From Cichorium intybus (Eukaryota; Streptophyta; Magnoliopsida; Asterales; Asteraceae), in the NCBI GenBank assembly GCA_023525715.1, contig CM042011.1, positions 3,868,066 to 3,932,065 on the forward strand: a DNA stretch of 64,000 nucleotides. Direction: 5' to 3'. The position numbers were made by a program, and so were the translations under genes. The first letter of the stretch is position 1. Each line of letters starts with the position of its first letter. Below, piece by piece: positions 45,802-59,393 of this stretch. The notes under the pieces were generated by a model, which was not told where the DNA came from, searched no databases, and saw nothing but the letters and a program-made list of their open reading frames with translations.

Positions 45802-45828
45802 CCGTGTATTACACGGGTTTTAACCTAG
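45802..45828 (+). mobile_element. Helitron 3' terminus (hairpin plus CTAG)
   Basis: Hairpin CCGTGTATTACACGG, then GTTTTAAC and terminal CTAG (45825-45828), then T. It is the same terminal family as 37720, 49584, 55071, 55476, 60131 and 62589. Confidence 0.75.
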
Positions 45829-46560
45829 TTTATAATATAAAGTATTAGACACAACTCGACGTCAAGCACTGCCTTAAGAATAACCGAACGGAAAACAACT
45901 AATACCTTAAAAAAGACATAACACAACTCCAAGACTCACCTATACCTAATAGGATGAGACGTAAAAAGAAAGTGTAAACACATAAAAGTATTTAAGCATT
46001 CCCAAAATAGAAATTTTGTTAATTTTAATGATGCTATAAGTAACTTCGACCAATATGATCAAATTTCGCAAACATTCAAATTAACCTTATTTGCTCTTAA
46101 TTAACCTCTAATATAAAGTTTGAACAGGAATTTTATAAATGAAATATTTTGCCATAAATACAAAATAAAACAAAAAAAGAAATGGACTATAAATGAAATA
46201 TTCTGCCATAAACATTGGTAAATTCGTATTAGATAAACATAGAAGTAATTGTTGTTCAACATTTAAAAATAAAACCTAAATCCAGTATTTTTCTATATGA
46301 TTTCATGACAAAAACATTGTTACATTTGGTATTAAAATGTATTTCAAATATGATTGCATTGACAAAAAATCGTTTTTTATTATGGCAACAAAATTAATCT
46401 TTACCAATAAATTTTTTTTTTCTCAAACAGCCATGTATTTTCAGTTAACTTATCTAAATCAAGACTAGGAAGGTTACAAATCAATCGATGACACTAATTA
46501 ATTAATTGCACATATTTTTTTTTAATTGTGATTCTCAAACCAAAACGCATTTATACATAA
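45829..46560. other. AT-rich sequence upstream of the eight-cysteine gene
   Basis: No gene is seen. The promoter-proximal part begins near 46560. Confidence 0.4.
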
Positions 46561-46561
46561 A

Positions 46562-46567
46562 CACGTG
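46562..46567 (+). promoter_or_regulatory. G-box CACGTG
   Basis: ACACGTGGCGC about 180 bp upstream of the ATG contains a perfect G-box with the ACGTGGC context recognised by bZIP and ABA-response factors in plants. I do not see it in the equivalent position of the 33744 gene. Confidence 0.45.
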
Positions 46568-46667
46568 GCGCACGAGCTTATTGCTTAAATGCATATCTAA
46601 TAAGGTAACTTATGTTGAAAGTCCCCACTTTTAAAAAAATAATAATAAGTAAATTCATTTTATAACA

Positions 46668-46680
46668 TATATAAATACCA
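46668..46680 (+). promoter_or_regulatory. TATA box of the eight-cysteine gene
   Basis: TATATAAATACCA, within aaattcattttataacatat followed by ataaataccaacata, is shared with the two paralogous promoters. It ends 66 bp before the ATG. Confidence 0.7.
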
Positions 46681-46746
46681 ACATATAACTTTGTAAACTA
46701 ATACAATTTTATTTCACCATTTGATATCAATAAATTTTAAACAATC

Positions 46747-47025
46747 ATGAAGTATTTTCATTTTCTCTTTATTATCATGGTAACATACGCCTTGCTAGCA
46801 GGCCAAGGATATCCAAAATCCTTGGATTGCAACATTCAGGATATTGAAGATTGCTTTTGGGCATTGGAAGACCCTACTATACCACCAAGCAAAAAATGTT
46901 GTAATGAATTCAAACAACATAGACCTTGTCTATGTTTTTACCAATTACACAACTTCAACTTAGGTGACACTGTTCGTGCTTGTCATATCGAGTTCCATGA
47001 TGTTTGTAGTGGATTATCTAAATAA
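46747..47025 (+). CDS. Small secreted eight-cysteine protein, nsLTP-like (paralogue)
   Basis: A 92-residue single-exon frame with a clear signal peptide (hydrophobic residues 4-19, likely cleavage after the AGQG region). Cysteines are C28, C36, C51-C52, C61-x-C63, C79, C87, the eight-cysteine lipid-transfer framework with spacings 7, 14, 8, 1, 15, 7. The leucine between the fifth and sixth cysteines fits type 2-like proteins. The closest relative in the window is the gene at 33744, with strong identity around DIEDC, KCCNEF, CFY and VRACHIEFHD. It lies on the opposite strand from that copy. Function in lipid binding is inferred only from the fold. Confidence 0.88.
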   Translation: MKYFHFLFIIMVTYALLAGQGYPKSLDCNIQDIEDCFWALEDPTIPPSKKCCNEFKQHRPCLCFYQLHNFNLGDTVRACHIEFHDVCSGLSK

Positions 47026-47688
<663 letters not shown>

Positions 47689-47887
47689 AATCACAGTCTT
47701 AAACAATTTTCTACCTATCCACAAAACATAGTTGTTGCACACTCTTTATTATAAGTCATTCAACACAAAATGTTTTGTCACGTTGTATAAAACCTTACAA
47801 TCATGTAAAACACTTATTAGCTGAGCATTTTGGTTTTAATAAAGTTGAAACGAAGTACCCATTTAAATTTGGGTATATTAAAAAAAA

Positions 47888-48152
47888 CCAAGTTTTCAAA
47901 AAAATTCGATTTTGACACTGTATTATATTGTTTTCAATTAAGTTAATAAGTTTTCAATTTTTTTCAATTAAGTCACTATATTTTCAATTTTATTTCAATG
48001 TTGACCACGTAACCGGTCAACCCGGTTTTCAGCTGACGTGACATAGTGACGTGGCACCTAGGTGTCAAAATTGTAACAAAATTAAAAACATAGTGACTTA
48101 ATTGAAACAAAAATAACAGTATCAAAATCGAATTTTTTTAAAAACTTAATAT
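47888..48152. mobile_element. Dispersed MITE family, copy B
   Basis: It shares with 7970-8305 the core aaccggtcaacccggtt, cagctgacgtgacat and the outer attcgattttgacactgt, the latter inverted at the right end as acagtatcaaaatcgaat. The two copies show that this is a mobile family. Confidence 0.62.
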
Positions 48153-48982
48153 GTTTTTTAGAGTTTACCCTAGATTATAAGGGTAATTTAGCAATCATAT
48201 ATTTAAAATAAATAATGAATAATTAAAGAAATTAAAACAAAAAAGTAACCGATTGAGAGAATTACAATTAAATGATTTCCAAATTTACGTCCATATTCAA
48301 TTTTAGTGTAATTACAATAATAGTATTTATGGTTTCTCCATCCATCTCCATCCATACTCGAATCAAAATCGGAAAAGTTTGTGTATAGGATCCGCACATT
48401 TTATAATAGCATTTATGGTTTCTTCAATGTTACTGTAATTATTGAGAAATTGCATTTGTTTCTACATTTTATTCCTATCATTATAAATTGTGTAGTGTCG
48501 TAAAATAATATTAATTTTATTAAATATGACATTTGTCATCATTTAACATTGGTAGGAGGACGAGTAGGAATAAAAAAATATGAATTAATAAAATTTCTCT
48601 AATTACAATAATCCCTAGATTCTGCATAGGGATATACAGTATAACAATGCACCAATTTGTGAAACAACGCATCAAATTCTAGTTGGCATGAGATTACATA
48701 TATATTAAGGTTGTGTTGTTTTTGAACATGTAAAATATCTTTTGTCTTTTTCCATGTCTGTGAAAGATGTGGACTAAAAATCTTTTTCCATGTTTTTGGT
48801 CTTCATAAAAAAAGTGTTTGTTTTAATGTCTTTATGGAATCATTCTCGTTCTAACACACCCCCACTCCACCTCCAATCCCACCCTCACCCACCCCAAACC
48901 CTACCTATCCCACCCCATCTACCCTTACCCACCCCACCCTACCCACTCCTTCTTAAAAAAAGCTATTATTTGTATATCTACG

Positions 48983-48984
<2 letters not shown>
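48153..48984. other. Intergenic sequence with a C-rich tract
   Basis: No gene is seen. From about 48855 to 48950 the plus strand is almost wholly C, A and T with repeated CCCACCC and ACCC runs, in sharp contrast to the AT-rich surroundings. Confidence 0.45.

Positions 48985-49078
<94 letters not shown>
48985..49078. repeat. (AT)n microsatellite bordering Helitron
   Basis: About 47 AT units ending at the left border of the Helitron at 49079. Confidence 0.97.
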
Positions 49079-49080
<2 letters not shown>

Positions 49081-49583
49081 CCACATGTCACCACCACATT
49101 CATTTGACTACATGTCATTTTCACACGATTTTGAATTTCTTGAAAAAAATAAAATACTTTGTTCATTACTACTCCTTAATGATCGGTTACAATTGGTCGT
49201 TACAATTCTATCTCCCTTAATTACGCATTTATTAATACGAAACTGTCAATTAAATGTTTAACCCCAAAGTTCGTCTTACAATTTTAAAAATCAAATTGCA
49301 ATTGTGAATGCATGTTAGGTATTTTGTATTTGCCCAATGTTAAATCGATATTTTTTAAGCACTAATTGCAAGATATAGCAATGTACTTCAATGTATTTGT
49401 GTATTATAGCATTCAACTTTTATATATCTCTATCACATTTCTATATTCTCAATTTTGTATGTTTTTGTTTATTTTTAAGATAGTATGCTATTTAATTTAA
49501 GTTAGTACAATGCTTGATGTTTAAATGTTCTTATTTAATATTTTCTTTTAATCAACCCATGTAATACACGGGTCTCATAATTA

Positions 49584-49584
<1 letters not shown>
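49079..49584 (+). mobile_element. Short Helitron inserted in an (AT)n tract
   Basis: The 3' end has the hairpin CCCATGTAATACACGGG (one mismatch in the stem), then TCTCATAA and terminal TTAG, followed by T. The left part (agccacatgtca, then ctacatgtcattttcac) is homologous to the start of the Helitron at 38731. The first 20-25 bases of that start are absent, as if overwritten by the (AT)n tract. It is about 506 bp and non-coding. Confidence 0.68.

Positions 49585-49676
<92 letters not shown>
49585..49676. repeat. (AT)n microsatellite between two insertions
   Basis: About 45 AT units lying between the Helitron 3' end and the MITE at 49686. Confidence 0.97.
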
Positions 49677-49678
<2 letters not shown>

Positions 49679-49685
49679 TATATAG

Positions 49686-50350
<665 letters not shown>

Positions 50351-50407
50351 GTAAGATAAAATGAGAAGGGTGAAAAGATTGAGAAAATGAGAAAGAATCT
50401 GGGCCTT

Positions 50408-51067
<660 letters not shown>

Positions 51068-53189
51068 TTCTCTCCAATCTATCTCTCACTCTCGTCCTTT
51101 CTCTCAAATCCCTAAACGTCGACCAGGCTGATCCGTTAAACACACCCGAACCCTAGCCGTCAATGGTGTTCCTCTATGCTCTCCCTTCCTTCCCATACGA
51201 CCCCTAAATCGATCCACGCCTAATTAACGTTTCACAGTTTTAGATGTCTGATATGGGAGAAGACGAGGAGACGGGGATGGGGAGAAGCTGAAGGAGCAAA
51301 CGCAGTGGTTAAACACGGTCATTGATTAGAGCAGCAATCTAGGCGCTAAACAGAGGACAACGAGACAACATTTTTCAATCATTGGGCAACGAATTTTGTG
51401 CCGATGAGTTCTCCCTTCCGCCTCTTCATGCAATAGATCAATCGGCAAATGCAGGAATGAAGTGTTAACGATAATTGTCAGATAAGGCTTTCATATTTTA
51501 TGTTGGATGCATATAATTTTTTTTCCTATTGTTATATGTAATTGTGCTCAAACTCAATGATGAAAAACTATCAAACTACTCAAGCGTAGCAGAAAGGTAG
51601 AAACTGGAACCAAGATATGCAAATAAGGTGTTTGAGAAAATTACTAGCAGGAAAAAATGAACTCCGAAGAGAGTAGAGTGTAACCCAACTCAACTCAGTT
51701 TAAATGCAAGATTCTTAATGCAAACTAATGATGATTGCATACTTACATAGTGTAACACGTACTAGAGAGAATGAAGGTCTGGGCGTGTGAGGTATAGGAA
51801 AATCATATGAAGAACAAAGAGTTCAAAATGGATGAAAATTAAGAAAGCAGAAATCCATCAGAGAAGTTTTCTTCACACTATTTCCTATAACTGGGTTTCC
51901 TTAAGACAGTTCAATCAGGCCATTATAATCATGTAAACAATACTATTTTCTGTGGTATGTTGAAGAATCTGTCAAGTACATTATGACCTAATACAAAAAA
52001 GTTTATATCTTTGGATTTACATTTACTAAGAGTATAAAAAGGATTAATACAAACTTACAAAGCATTTCTGTAAACAATCTGTTTAGTTCTCAATTTTTCT
52101 TTTCTTTTTCTGTAGCAACAAAGAGTTCTGGTTGTTAGGTTAGCAGTGATGAGCAAAAGTTTATAACTGTGTTTCTTAAGATGGATTAATCATGTCCTTG
52201 TGATAATGATATTGACATTTTTGATAGTTAGTTAGATGAAACGAAGCTAACAAGTATGATGGTTAAAGTTGTTAGTTTCAACACATTTTTCTATTTGTTT
52301 TTATTTTCAAGCAGTACAATGTTTAGTGTACAGTGGAATTACACATAAAATGCAAAAAGAAACTCTTGGTCCTCTACTTCACCCAAAAAGCTAAAAAGAG
52401 TATAAATTAAATATTGTATTATGTTCCCCCCCTCTCTCTCTCCCTCTCTCACCTACACTAAGCATATTTTATTTCACTTTAAAGAATCTGAATGTATCAC
52501 CCATGATACTTATGTTTCTTCGATTGATTTTGCTATGTAGGTTGTATGTAATTAATAGAGATTTTTGGGCTGTGATTGACGACAACCTGAACCTCTGAAA
52601 CCAGAATTCATCTATATCAATCCCATGCATAGTCCGTCGTTCAAATAACCTTCGGTAAGCATTTTCTTTTTGGGTGAACATTATTGATTTATGCAAATTG
52701 GACCAGATATATGCATGTTAAAAAATCGTGTGGACATACTTTCCGATTTCACACTTGCTTCGTCCGGTATCATCTCTAAACTGTTAAAATTTTAAGCTTT
52801 CATTTTGAAGACTTTTGTTCTAAAAAAACAAACTGCTTCTGAGTTGTTGGCCATTGTTGAACATGTGAGAATCATCCCTGTATGTATATGTTTGGAAAGT
52901 GGCTGGACAGGAACTATCCCCAAGCCTTCGTGAGGCATTTTTATCATGGTACATATTGGTGTATTTTGTGCATGGTATCAATGTAATGAAATCATTTTTT
53001 ATCCCTGAGTTACAATTGGAGGACATTGTTTTCTACTCAGGCTTATCCTTAAAATCCATAAAAGGTATCAAGTGGTTTCTCCAATATCTTGGTCATGAAA
53101 GTACTTCAATTATAACTTATTCCAAATTTTTTTTGTGCGTGATATGTTAGCAAAGTAAAAGCAAGAAAGTTAAATATTTTTTGTTTTGG
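51068..53189. other. Probable Helitron interior with unassigned exon-like pieces
   Basis: The region upstream of the Helitron end at 55071 has plant-gene-like texture (CT-rich leader near 51070-51120, intron-like AT stretches). It has no frame I can name. The frame at 52899-53150 (MAGQELSPSLREAF) has no recognised domain. Confidence 0.35.
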
Positions 53190-53580
53190 TAGCAAGGTAA
53201 AAAAGAAATTAATTTTCTCTGTTGATAACAAAGTACGTTGCTATTTCTTTTGGTTATTAGAGAAAAAATGTTTATTTTTATTTTTTGTTTGCCTATGATT
53301 TAGTAGCAAAGTTAAACCATAAAATTCTTTTTGGATTTTGGGTTACCTGGTAGAAAAGTAGATGAAGTAAAAGGTAAATACATTTAAAACAAAGTACATT
53401 GCTATTTCTTGCATTTATAAAACAATAAAGTTTTTTTTGGTTTGTAGGTGATCTGGTAGCAAAGTAAAAAAGCAAGCAATTATATTTTTATTTGTGTGTA
53501 ACCTGGTAGAAAAGTACAACAAGAAAATATGTGGTTTTTTGTTTATATATATCAAAGTACGTTTGTATTTCCAGTGTTTA
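53190..53580 (+). repeat. Imperfect repeats with ggtagcaaagtaaaa and caaagtacgttgctattt
   Basis: Two motifs alternate about three times: (t)ggtagcaaaGTA-type near 53191, 53303, 53350, 53455 and 53504; caaagtac(g/a)ttgctatttc-type near 53231, 53392 and 53553. A related phrase occurs at 62075. The approximate period is 155 bp. Confidence 0.6.
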
Positions 53581-55043
53581 TTAGAGACTAATGGCAAATA
53601 GCTTTTTTGAAGCTAAAGAAGTCTGGGAAAAGTTATTTAAGAACAGAAGATGCTGCAGGAAATGACAAAAATCTACAAGCTTCAAATACATGTATGTGAA
53701 GTTCTTATGAACATGCTAAAGGTGTGCATGTTAAATGATGGTATGTGTGGATTCTACTTTAATTTGTAGTTGATTCACTTTTACTGATAAAAAACAGAGT
53801 TGGCTGGAGTATATCATTTGTGGACGTGCTAACTCACAAACAACTAACAAATTTTGGCGAAAAATGAAATTGTTGGATTAGATGATGGTGATGATGTATT
53901 CTTGGTAAAAAAAATTGATTTGTTACATCATAATGGATTGTTGGATCAATAATCTTATTGTATAGAGAATGTTAGTCATTAGGTCTTAAATAATATAGCA
54001 TCTCAATCATCCCGTGTTCGAATCCAAGCAGCACCGAATTTTAATTTTAAGTAAAAGATTGATTTACTAATACATGTGTTTCAATATGAACACAAACTTG
54101 CTGCAGGAGTGTTCTGATAGCTTGCATCTAAATTTTTTAGGTAGAAGTTGCGACTTCTATACTTATTAAACTAAAATGTTTTGTTTTACATTTTTAAAAT
54201 AATCAATTTTACTAGAACAAAAACTTATTAACATGTTTTATGCTACTCTTTTAAGTAATCAAATTTACTATAACAAAAACTAATTTTATGTTTAGTTGAG
54301 TTTTAATTAAACTACGTTGAAGCTTCAACGGAAATCTGCGTTTTTAATTTTAACTCAATCTTTTTCAAAATGTCTGATCTAAAATCTTTATACTATTTCT
54401 GTAACATATTTCAATTTTTTTTCAAAAGCGCCTCGCTTCTTTATTTTGAATTCGTCATATATTTTATTTTCCTTTATTTTCTTTTCATACAACATGGTAA
54501 ACTTAAAAAGGATACAAAATATGTTTAAGATTTATAACAAGATTACAAATATATATTATTGACAAATAATGATACTAATAATTGCGAACAGAAATACGAC
54601 AATTGTTAACTGAAATTAGAAATTTATAACAAGTAATTTAATATTAACTTTAATGTATGAGCCTAAACATCATTATAAAAAGTAAAGATTAAAATTTCAT
54701 ATTTTCGGTTAACCGTCCGAGGCAAAAAATGCACATTGTAACTAAATCGAAAAACCAAAGATTTTACCGGTACGGTTAACCAACTGTAAAATAGTGAAAA
54801 GACAGGTTTGGTTTCACTTATAATTGGTACGACTTATGGGTTTTTAGGTTTTGTTACTACAGACAACTTATATGTTTTCAGGTTCGGTCAGATTTTAAAG
54901 ATGCTGTTGCTTTTGAACCAAGGAGAGCTTGACCATGATGAATACTAATATTGTTACAGAGCTGGACCATAATTTGAAATTTTTGTTTGTAAATTAATTA
55001 TTAAACATAATTTTTTATTATATGGTTTGTTTTAAATTTTCAA
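53581..55043. other. Helitron interior, no gene
   Basis: AT-rich sequence. A perfect box B-like GTTCGAATCC occurs at about 54005 but without a tRNA fold. No coding piece is recognised. Confidence 0.35.
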
Positions 55044-55071
55044 CCGTGTATTACACGGGTTTATAACCTAG
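55044..55071 (+). mobile_element. Helitron 3' terminus (hairpin plus CTAG)
   Basis: Hairpin CCGTGTATTACACGG, then GTTTATAAC and CTAG (55068-55071). The next base is C rather than T. Confidence 0.65.
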
Positions 55072-55449
55072 CAAACAAAATTCCCAAAGTTATTAATCTT
55101 AGATAAAGATAGTCGCATAACAAACAAAACTTTCAATGATGTATATAAAGAAGTCTTTCAAAATTTATGTTGAAGTATTTTTTGTTTTTTTTATATCAAT
55201 ATTATATAAATTAAAAGACAAACTATTGCACAATTTTGGGTTTTGTTTATCTTTTTCAGTTTGTGAACATACAACATCTCTAAATTACGTAATTCATTTG
55301 CATTTTTAGGAATATGTACGTCTTGATATTATTTATCATTATTTTTACGTTATATTTCAATACATATAAAATTAAATGATTCAATAAAATATTTTCTTAC
55401 CAAATATATAAAATAAAAAAAATATTATAAAACTTTATTTAATTCTCAA

Positions 55450-55476
55450 CCGTGTAACACACAGGTTTTAAACTAG
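55450..55476 (+). mobile_element. Helitron 3' terminus joined to a second Helitron start
   Basis: Hairpin CCGTGTAACACACAGG (one stem mismatch), then TTTTAAA and CTAG (55473-55476). It is directly followed by TATACTAATAAAGAAAGCC, which resembles Helitron 5' ends here. The same junction is seen at 62589. Confidence 0.65.
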
Positions 55477-55903
<427 letters not shown>

Positions 55904-56880
55904 TCTCTTAACCTAATAAATAAGTAACTAAATGACACTTGTCATCTTCTAAGCCTACTTAAGACACGTGTCATTTTCTCAGTTTTCTGATTTTCTTGTA
56001 TTTCACTATTTACTTCTTTCATTGCTTGATTTACTCTTTCAGTTACATTTGTTGAGATCTTCATTCCCGCTTCTCATTTAATCATAATAAGTCGGGCAAT
56101 AAATTAGGGAATCATATCTTCTTCCAAATTTCAAAATATCAGGAAGCAAATCTTGTACACAATCTGTCTCTCCCATCTCAAACTAATACATAACACGAGA
56201 CGCTACCTTCCCCTTCTAAGTTTACGACCAAACAGCTATTTCAAAAATCGACCATCATCTTCTTCATTTTACAGCCTCAGCAGCTTTGTTCAATTTTAAC
56301 CTTCAATTTAGGGTGTCAATAATTGTCAAGGATAAAACGATCGGGGCTGATCCTTCTTCTGCATCCAAGACTGCTTTTTTCTGACTCTCCGCGATTGCTT
56401 TTGCGATTGTTCTTGGGGACTATTGTTAGGATAACCACCACTCATCTCAAACACCGACAACCATCATCGATCGATTGATGTTTTCTGTTTTATTATCTCA
56501 ACGATGAAGTACCATATCATTTTAATAGGAGTATGGCTTCAACTATTCTACTCCAACTGTTGAATTGATAGAGTGGATTAAGAGACAGTCGAGTCCTTTT
56601 AGGCATTTTGTTTGTTATTGGTTTCATCTCTCTATTTACGCACGCAATTCTTGGTCATCAGGTTGTATTTGAGTTATTTTATTGATTCATGAACCTTGGA
56701 TTTTAATTTTTATGGCATGTTACTAAACATGCACCCCACGTGCTCGACAAAATGGCTTTACCATGCGAATGTGTTTGTGCAATCCAATACCAAAAACTTT
56801 CATTAGGCATGTATATTTAGCGTTTATATGATTTTAACTATTATTTAGTAATTTACTAATTTTCACTTATTTGATTTGCA

Positions 56881-56917
56881 GAATCCTTGTTAGAACTACC
56901 AAAGGAGATTGCACGGT
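56881..56917 (+). other. Exon-like piece in Helitron, unassigned
   Basis: tttgcag is followed by a piece reading ESLLELPKEIAR in one frame and then gtatgc. The splice-like borders suggest a captured exon. The gene is not recognised. Confidence 0.3.
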
Positions 56918-57179
56918 ATGCCTAATTTCCCAATCTACCTCTCTAACCTAAGATCATGTTCATCATTTGAGTATTTGAGTTGGTTTCTTGTGGAATTAAG
57001 CTTGCTAGATTACTTTCAAATCAAGTTCTTATATTTGGCTAAATAATAATATTTACTTGCTAATATGAACATGGTAGCTTTTGGGTTCTGTGGTATTTCT
57101 TCATGGACATGTTGCTGATTTGATCTTTATTGCTATATACCCGTTAATTTATCTCTGTAATAGTTTTCATTCTCATTCT

Positions 57180-57830
57180 TACATACTCCTTTAAGCCATC
57201 CTTTTCATAAGATGCAACAAAAAGTTATCTCCTGGAAATTTGGGCCTTATTTGAGGCTTTTTCTAATATTTTTGTTTCATGTTGCATATAAAATCACTAT
57301 ATTTTGGATCCCTGGATGATTTTTTCAGTTTTGGTCCCAAGAATATAATCACTTTACTTGTAATAGGGCACCAAAGTGTTACGAAAACCTCAAATAAAGA
57401 TCAAAATTGCAATAGAAAAACTTTTGGGATCAAAGTTGAAAAAATCAGCAATACTTAGGGTAAAAAATGTAATGTACTCTTGATTATATATTCTAGACTA
57501 ATTTACGTGTTTGGACCTTGACTATAGTTGATTTTTGCAATGATGGTCCCAAAAAGTTTTCTGTTGCAATTTTGGTCTTTATTTGAGGTTCCTGTAATGT
57601 TTTTTGTCTCTGCTCCAAGTGAAATACTATTGTTCGTCTTTGATTATAGCTTATTTTTGCAATATTGGTCCAAATATTATAGTCATTTTACTTGGAAGAG
57701 TGACCAAATACATTACCAAATATTAAATAAGGACTAAAATCGCAAGAGAAAGTTTTCTTATAAATTTGATAAATTCAGTTATACTTAGGGAACAAAATGT
57801 AATTATCTCTTTATTCTGTAAAAATATGTA
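57180..57830. repeat. Two adjacent TIR-family repeats inside Helitron
   Basis: Phrases (t)tgcaattttggtctttatttgagg, gtcccaa and the complementary cctcaaataaagatcaaaattgc, gggatcaaag occur in inverted pairs at about 57235-57480 and 57505-57815. Two related MITE copies sit side by side, upstream of the thioredoxin exon. Confidence 0.5.
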
Positions 57831-57841
57831 ATGTGTTGCAG

Positions 57842-57996
57842 GAGTTTAGTACATCATGGGACATTAAAACCAAGCCAACTTTCTTCTTCCTTAAAGACGG
57901 GAAACAATTGATAAACTTGTAGGGGCAAATGTGGAAGAGCTTATAAGCAAGACCAAAGCTTTTGCTGCTGGTACTAACTTGATGCAAGTTTGGTAG
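57842..57996 (+). pseudogene. Captured thioredoxin h exon (frameshifted)
   Basis: Preceded by a good 3' splice site (tgttgcag). The frame reads EFSTSWDIK...PTFFFLKDGKQ, then, after a one-base loss, continues as DKLVGANVEELISKT and ends in a TAG at 57994. This is the C-terminal half of an h-type thioredoxin: the PTFxFLKDG beta strand with its cis-proline, and the LVGAN segment before the last helix. The WCGPC active site, encoded by an earlier exon, is not found. The frameshift and lack of the redox site make it a non-functional gene fragment. Confidence 0.8.
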
Positions 57997-58139
57997 CTGA
58001 TATGGAAATATGAAATTATTAACAAAGATGAAAATTAAAAAAAAAACAGAATTGTTTCTTAATGTATTTTTATTGATGTTTATAAGAATGGCGTAAGAGA
58101 GTATAATGAATTTTAAGTTCCTTTCATATGTATTTGCAG

Positions 58140-58223
58140 CCAGTTAAAAGCCCATTCATAGTCTGTGGGGATATCCAAGGCAGTTTCATAATCCTGTAGA
58201 GCTTTTCATAAATGGAGGGAAGG
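58140..58223 (+). pseudogene. Captured PP2A catalytic-subunit exon
   Basis: Between tttgcag and gtgtatgt splice borders the sequence reads PVKSPFIVCGDIQGSF, and after a frameshift NPVELFINGGK. PPP-family phosphatases have VCGDIHGQFHDLxELFRxGGK here. GDIHG carries metal-binding aspartate and histidine. In this copy the histidine is glutamine and the frame is broken, so it is a dead fragment. It lies 150 bp after the thioredoxin fragment. Confidence 0.75.
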
Positions 58224-58399
58224 TGTATGTTGTTATATTCAATTTATATCTAGGAAACTCAAAAAACGGTCGTGATGCTTGCAGACCAAATGATATCTCA
58301 GTTCCTAATTCTTTTCTTTATTTATTTACTTTTCAGGATTCATAATAACGAATCATTATACTCATTCAGATCAACCATATTAAATTTGTTCATTTTTAA

Positions 58400-58465
58400 T
58401 CATTTCTACATCATGACATCAAGCCAGAAAACTTTCTTATGTGCTTGGGACAACGTGCAAATCAG
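58400..58465 (+). pseudogene. Captured casein kinase 1 exon fragment
   Basis: One frame reads SFLHHDIKPENFLMCLGQRA and then NQ before a gtatag donor. Casein kinase 1 has FLHRDIKPDNFLMGLGRRANQV at the catalytic loop. The HRD arginine is replaced by histidine. Only this exon end is present, so no kinase can be made. Confidence 0.75.
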
Positions 58466-58948
58466 GTATAGCATATTTTTGCCAATCATTTTAAGCCTTT
58501 GTTAAGGAATAGCAATACATTGAGGTGATTGTTTTGTCTACCTATTTTATTTTTCCAGTACCAAGGCTCTCCCCCTGCTCCACTTAAAATAATGTGCCCT
58601 AAAATACTGAAATATCAGTTTGTTTTTCAGTTTAGGTGTTGTTTCTTTTTAAATTAATAGATTTATGCTTTTTTCGTTTCTTACCCATGTGAATGCCTTG
58701 TGGTTGAGCTATAATTGAATTTAATGTACGGTTTTATCTTGACTATTTGAAGTGGTTTGCTGCATAATAACCACATCTGATTGTTTTCTAAATCGCCAAA
58801 ATTTTAGCACCAACAATTGCTAATCATGAAGCTTAACAAGCTTGATGATGGTAGAAACATTTCTATAAGATTTATGTGTAGAAGATGAATTGATAGAATC
58901 TGGGTTTGCATTTGGATAGTGTTATTTAAAATTTGGTTGGGGTTAAGG

Positions 58949-59385
58949 TACAGGTGCAACTTTACAACTGGTTTTTTTATAACCGGTATAATCGAAACCG
59001 GTTTTTTTGAATAACCGGTCAGTAGAGATCCGGTTTAGGTTTAACCGAATCGACGATTATGCGTTGAAAATATTTCATTGGATCGGTTTTTTGGACCGGT
59101 TTTTAATCGACAAACTGAAAATAATCGTTTTTAAGCCCCAAAATTCCCATTTTACCCCTCGACGTTAAACAGAAATTGGTGTTTTTTAGGTTAACCGAAA
59201 CCGGTTTTTAAAATAACCGGTTATTCCAAAATCGAAACCGGTTGGACCAGTTCTACATTTCACTAAAAAAACTAAAAAAAACCGGTTAGGTTGAAACCAA
59301 GACAGGTTTGACCATAATCGGTTTTTTAAAAAACTGATCGTGATAATAACCTACACCGGTTAAAACCGGTAAACTTGCACCTCTA
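58949..59385. mobile_element. hAT MITE with 8-bp TSD ggttaagg
   Basis: The ends TACAGGTGCAACTTTAC and GTAAACTTGCACCTCTA are inverted hAT-type termini. A perfect 8-bp direct repeat, ggttaagg, flanks it (58941-58948; 59386-59393). The interior is an array of AACCGGTT-type phrases on both strands. It inserted into the Helitron after its formation. Confidence 0.88.
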
Positions 59386-59393
59386 GGTTAAGG

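Larger units (their letters stand above)
35062..45828 (+). mobile_element. Probable Helitron enlarged by nested insertions
   Basis: A candidate 5' end, A followed by TCTATCTACTATAATAAAGC at 35062, resembles other Helitron starts in this window (ACCTAATAAATAAG and TACTAATAAA types). The 3' end at 45828 has the hairpin CCGTGTATTACACGG then TTTTAACCTAG and T. Between them lie a TRIM-like element, a minus-strand Helitron with (AT)n borders and a copia element. Subtracting these leaves about 4.3 kb, similar to the Helitron at 55904-60131. One exon-like piece with AG and GT borders occurs at 35498-35582 (reading NRLQNAIIHGLIEEEKIDAA), of unknown gene. The pairing of these particular ends is inferred. 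Confidence 0.4.

Noticed and set aside
52899..53150. 83-codon frame MAGQELSPSLREAF...
   Set aside because: No domain, no homologue recognised, located in probable Helitron interior; chance frame is likely.
53950..54020. Possible tRNA gene because of GTTCGAATCC
   Set aside because: No acceptor stem or anticodon arm can be formed. At most a SINE relic.
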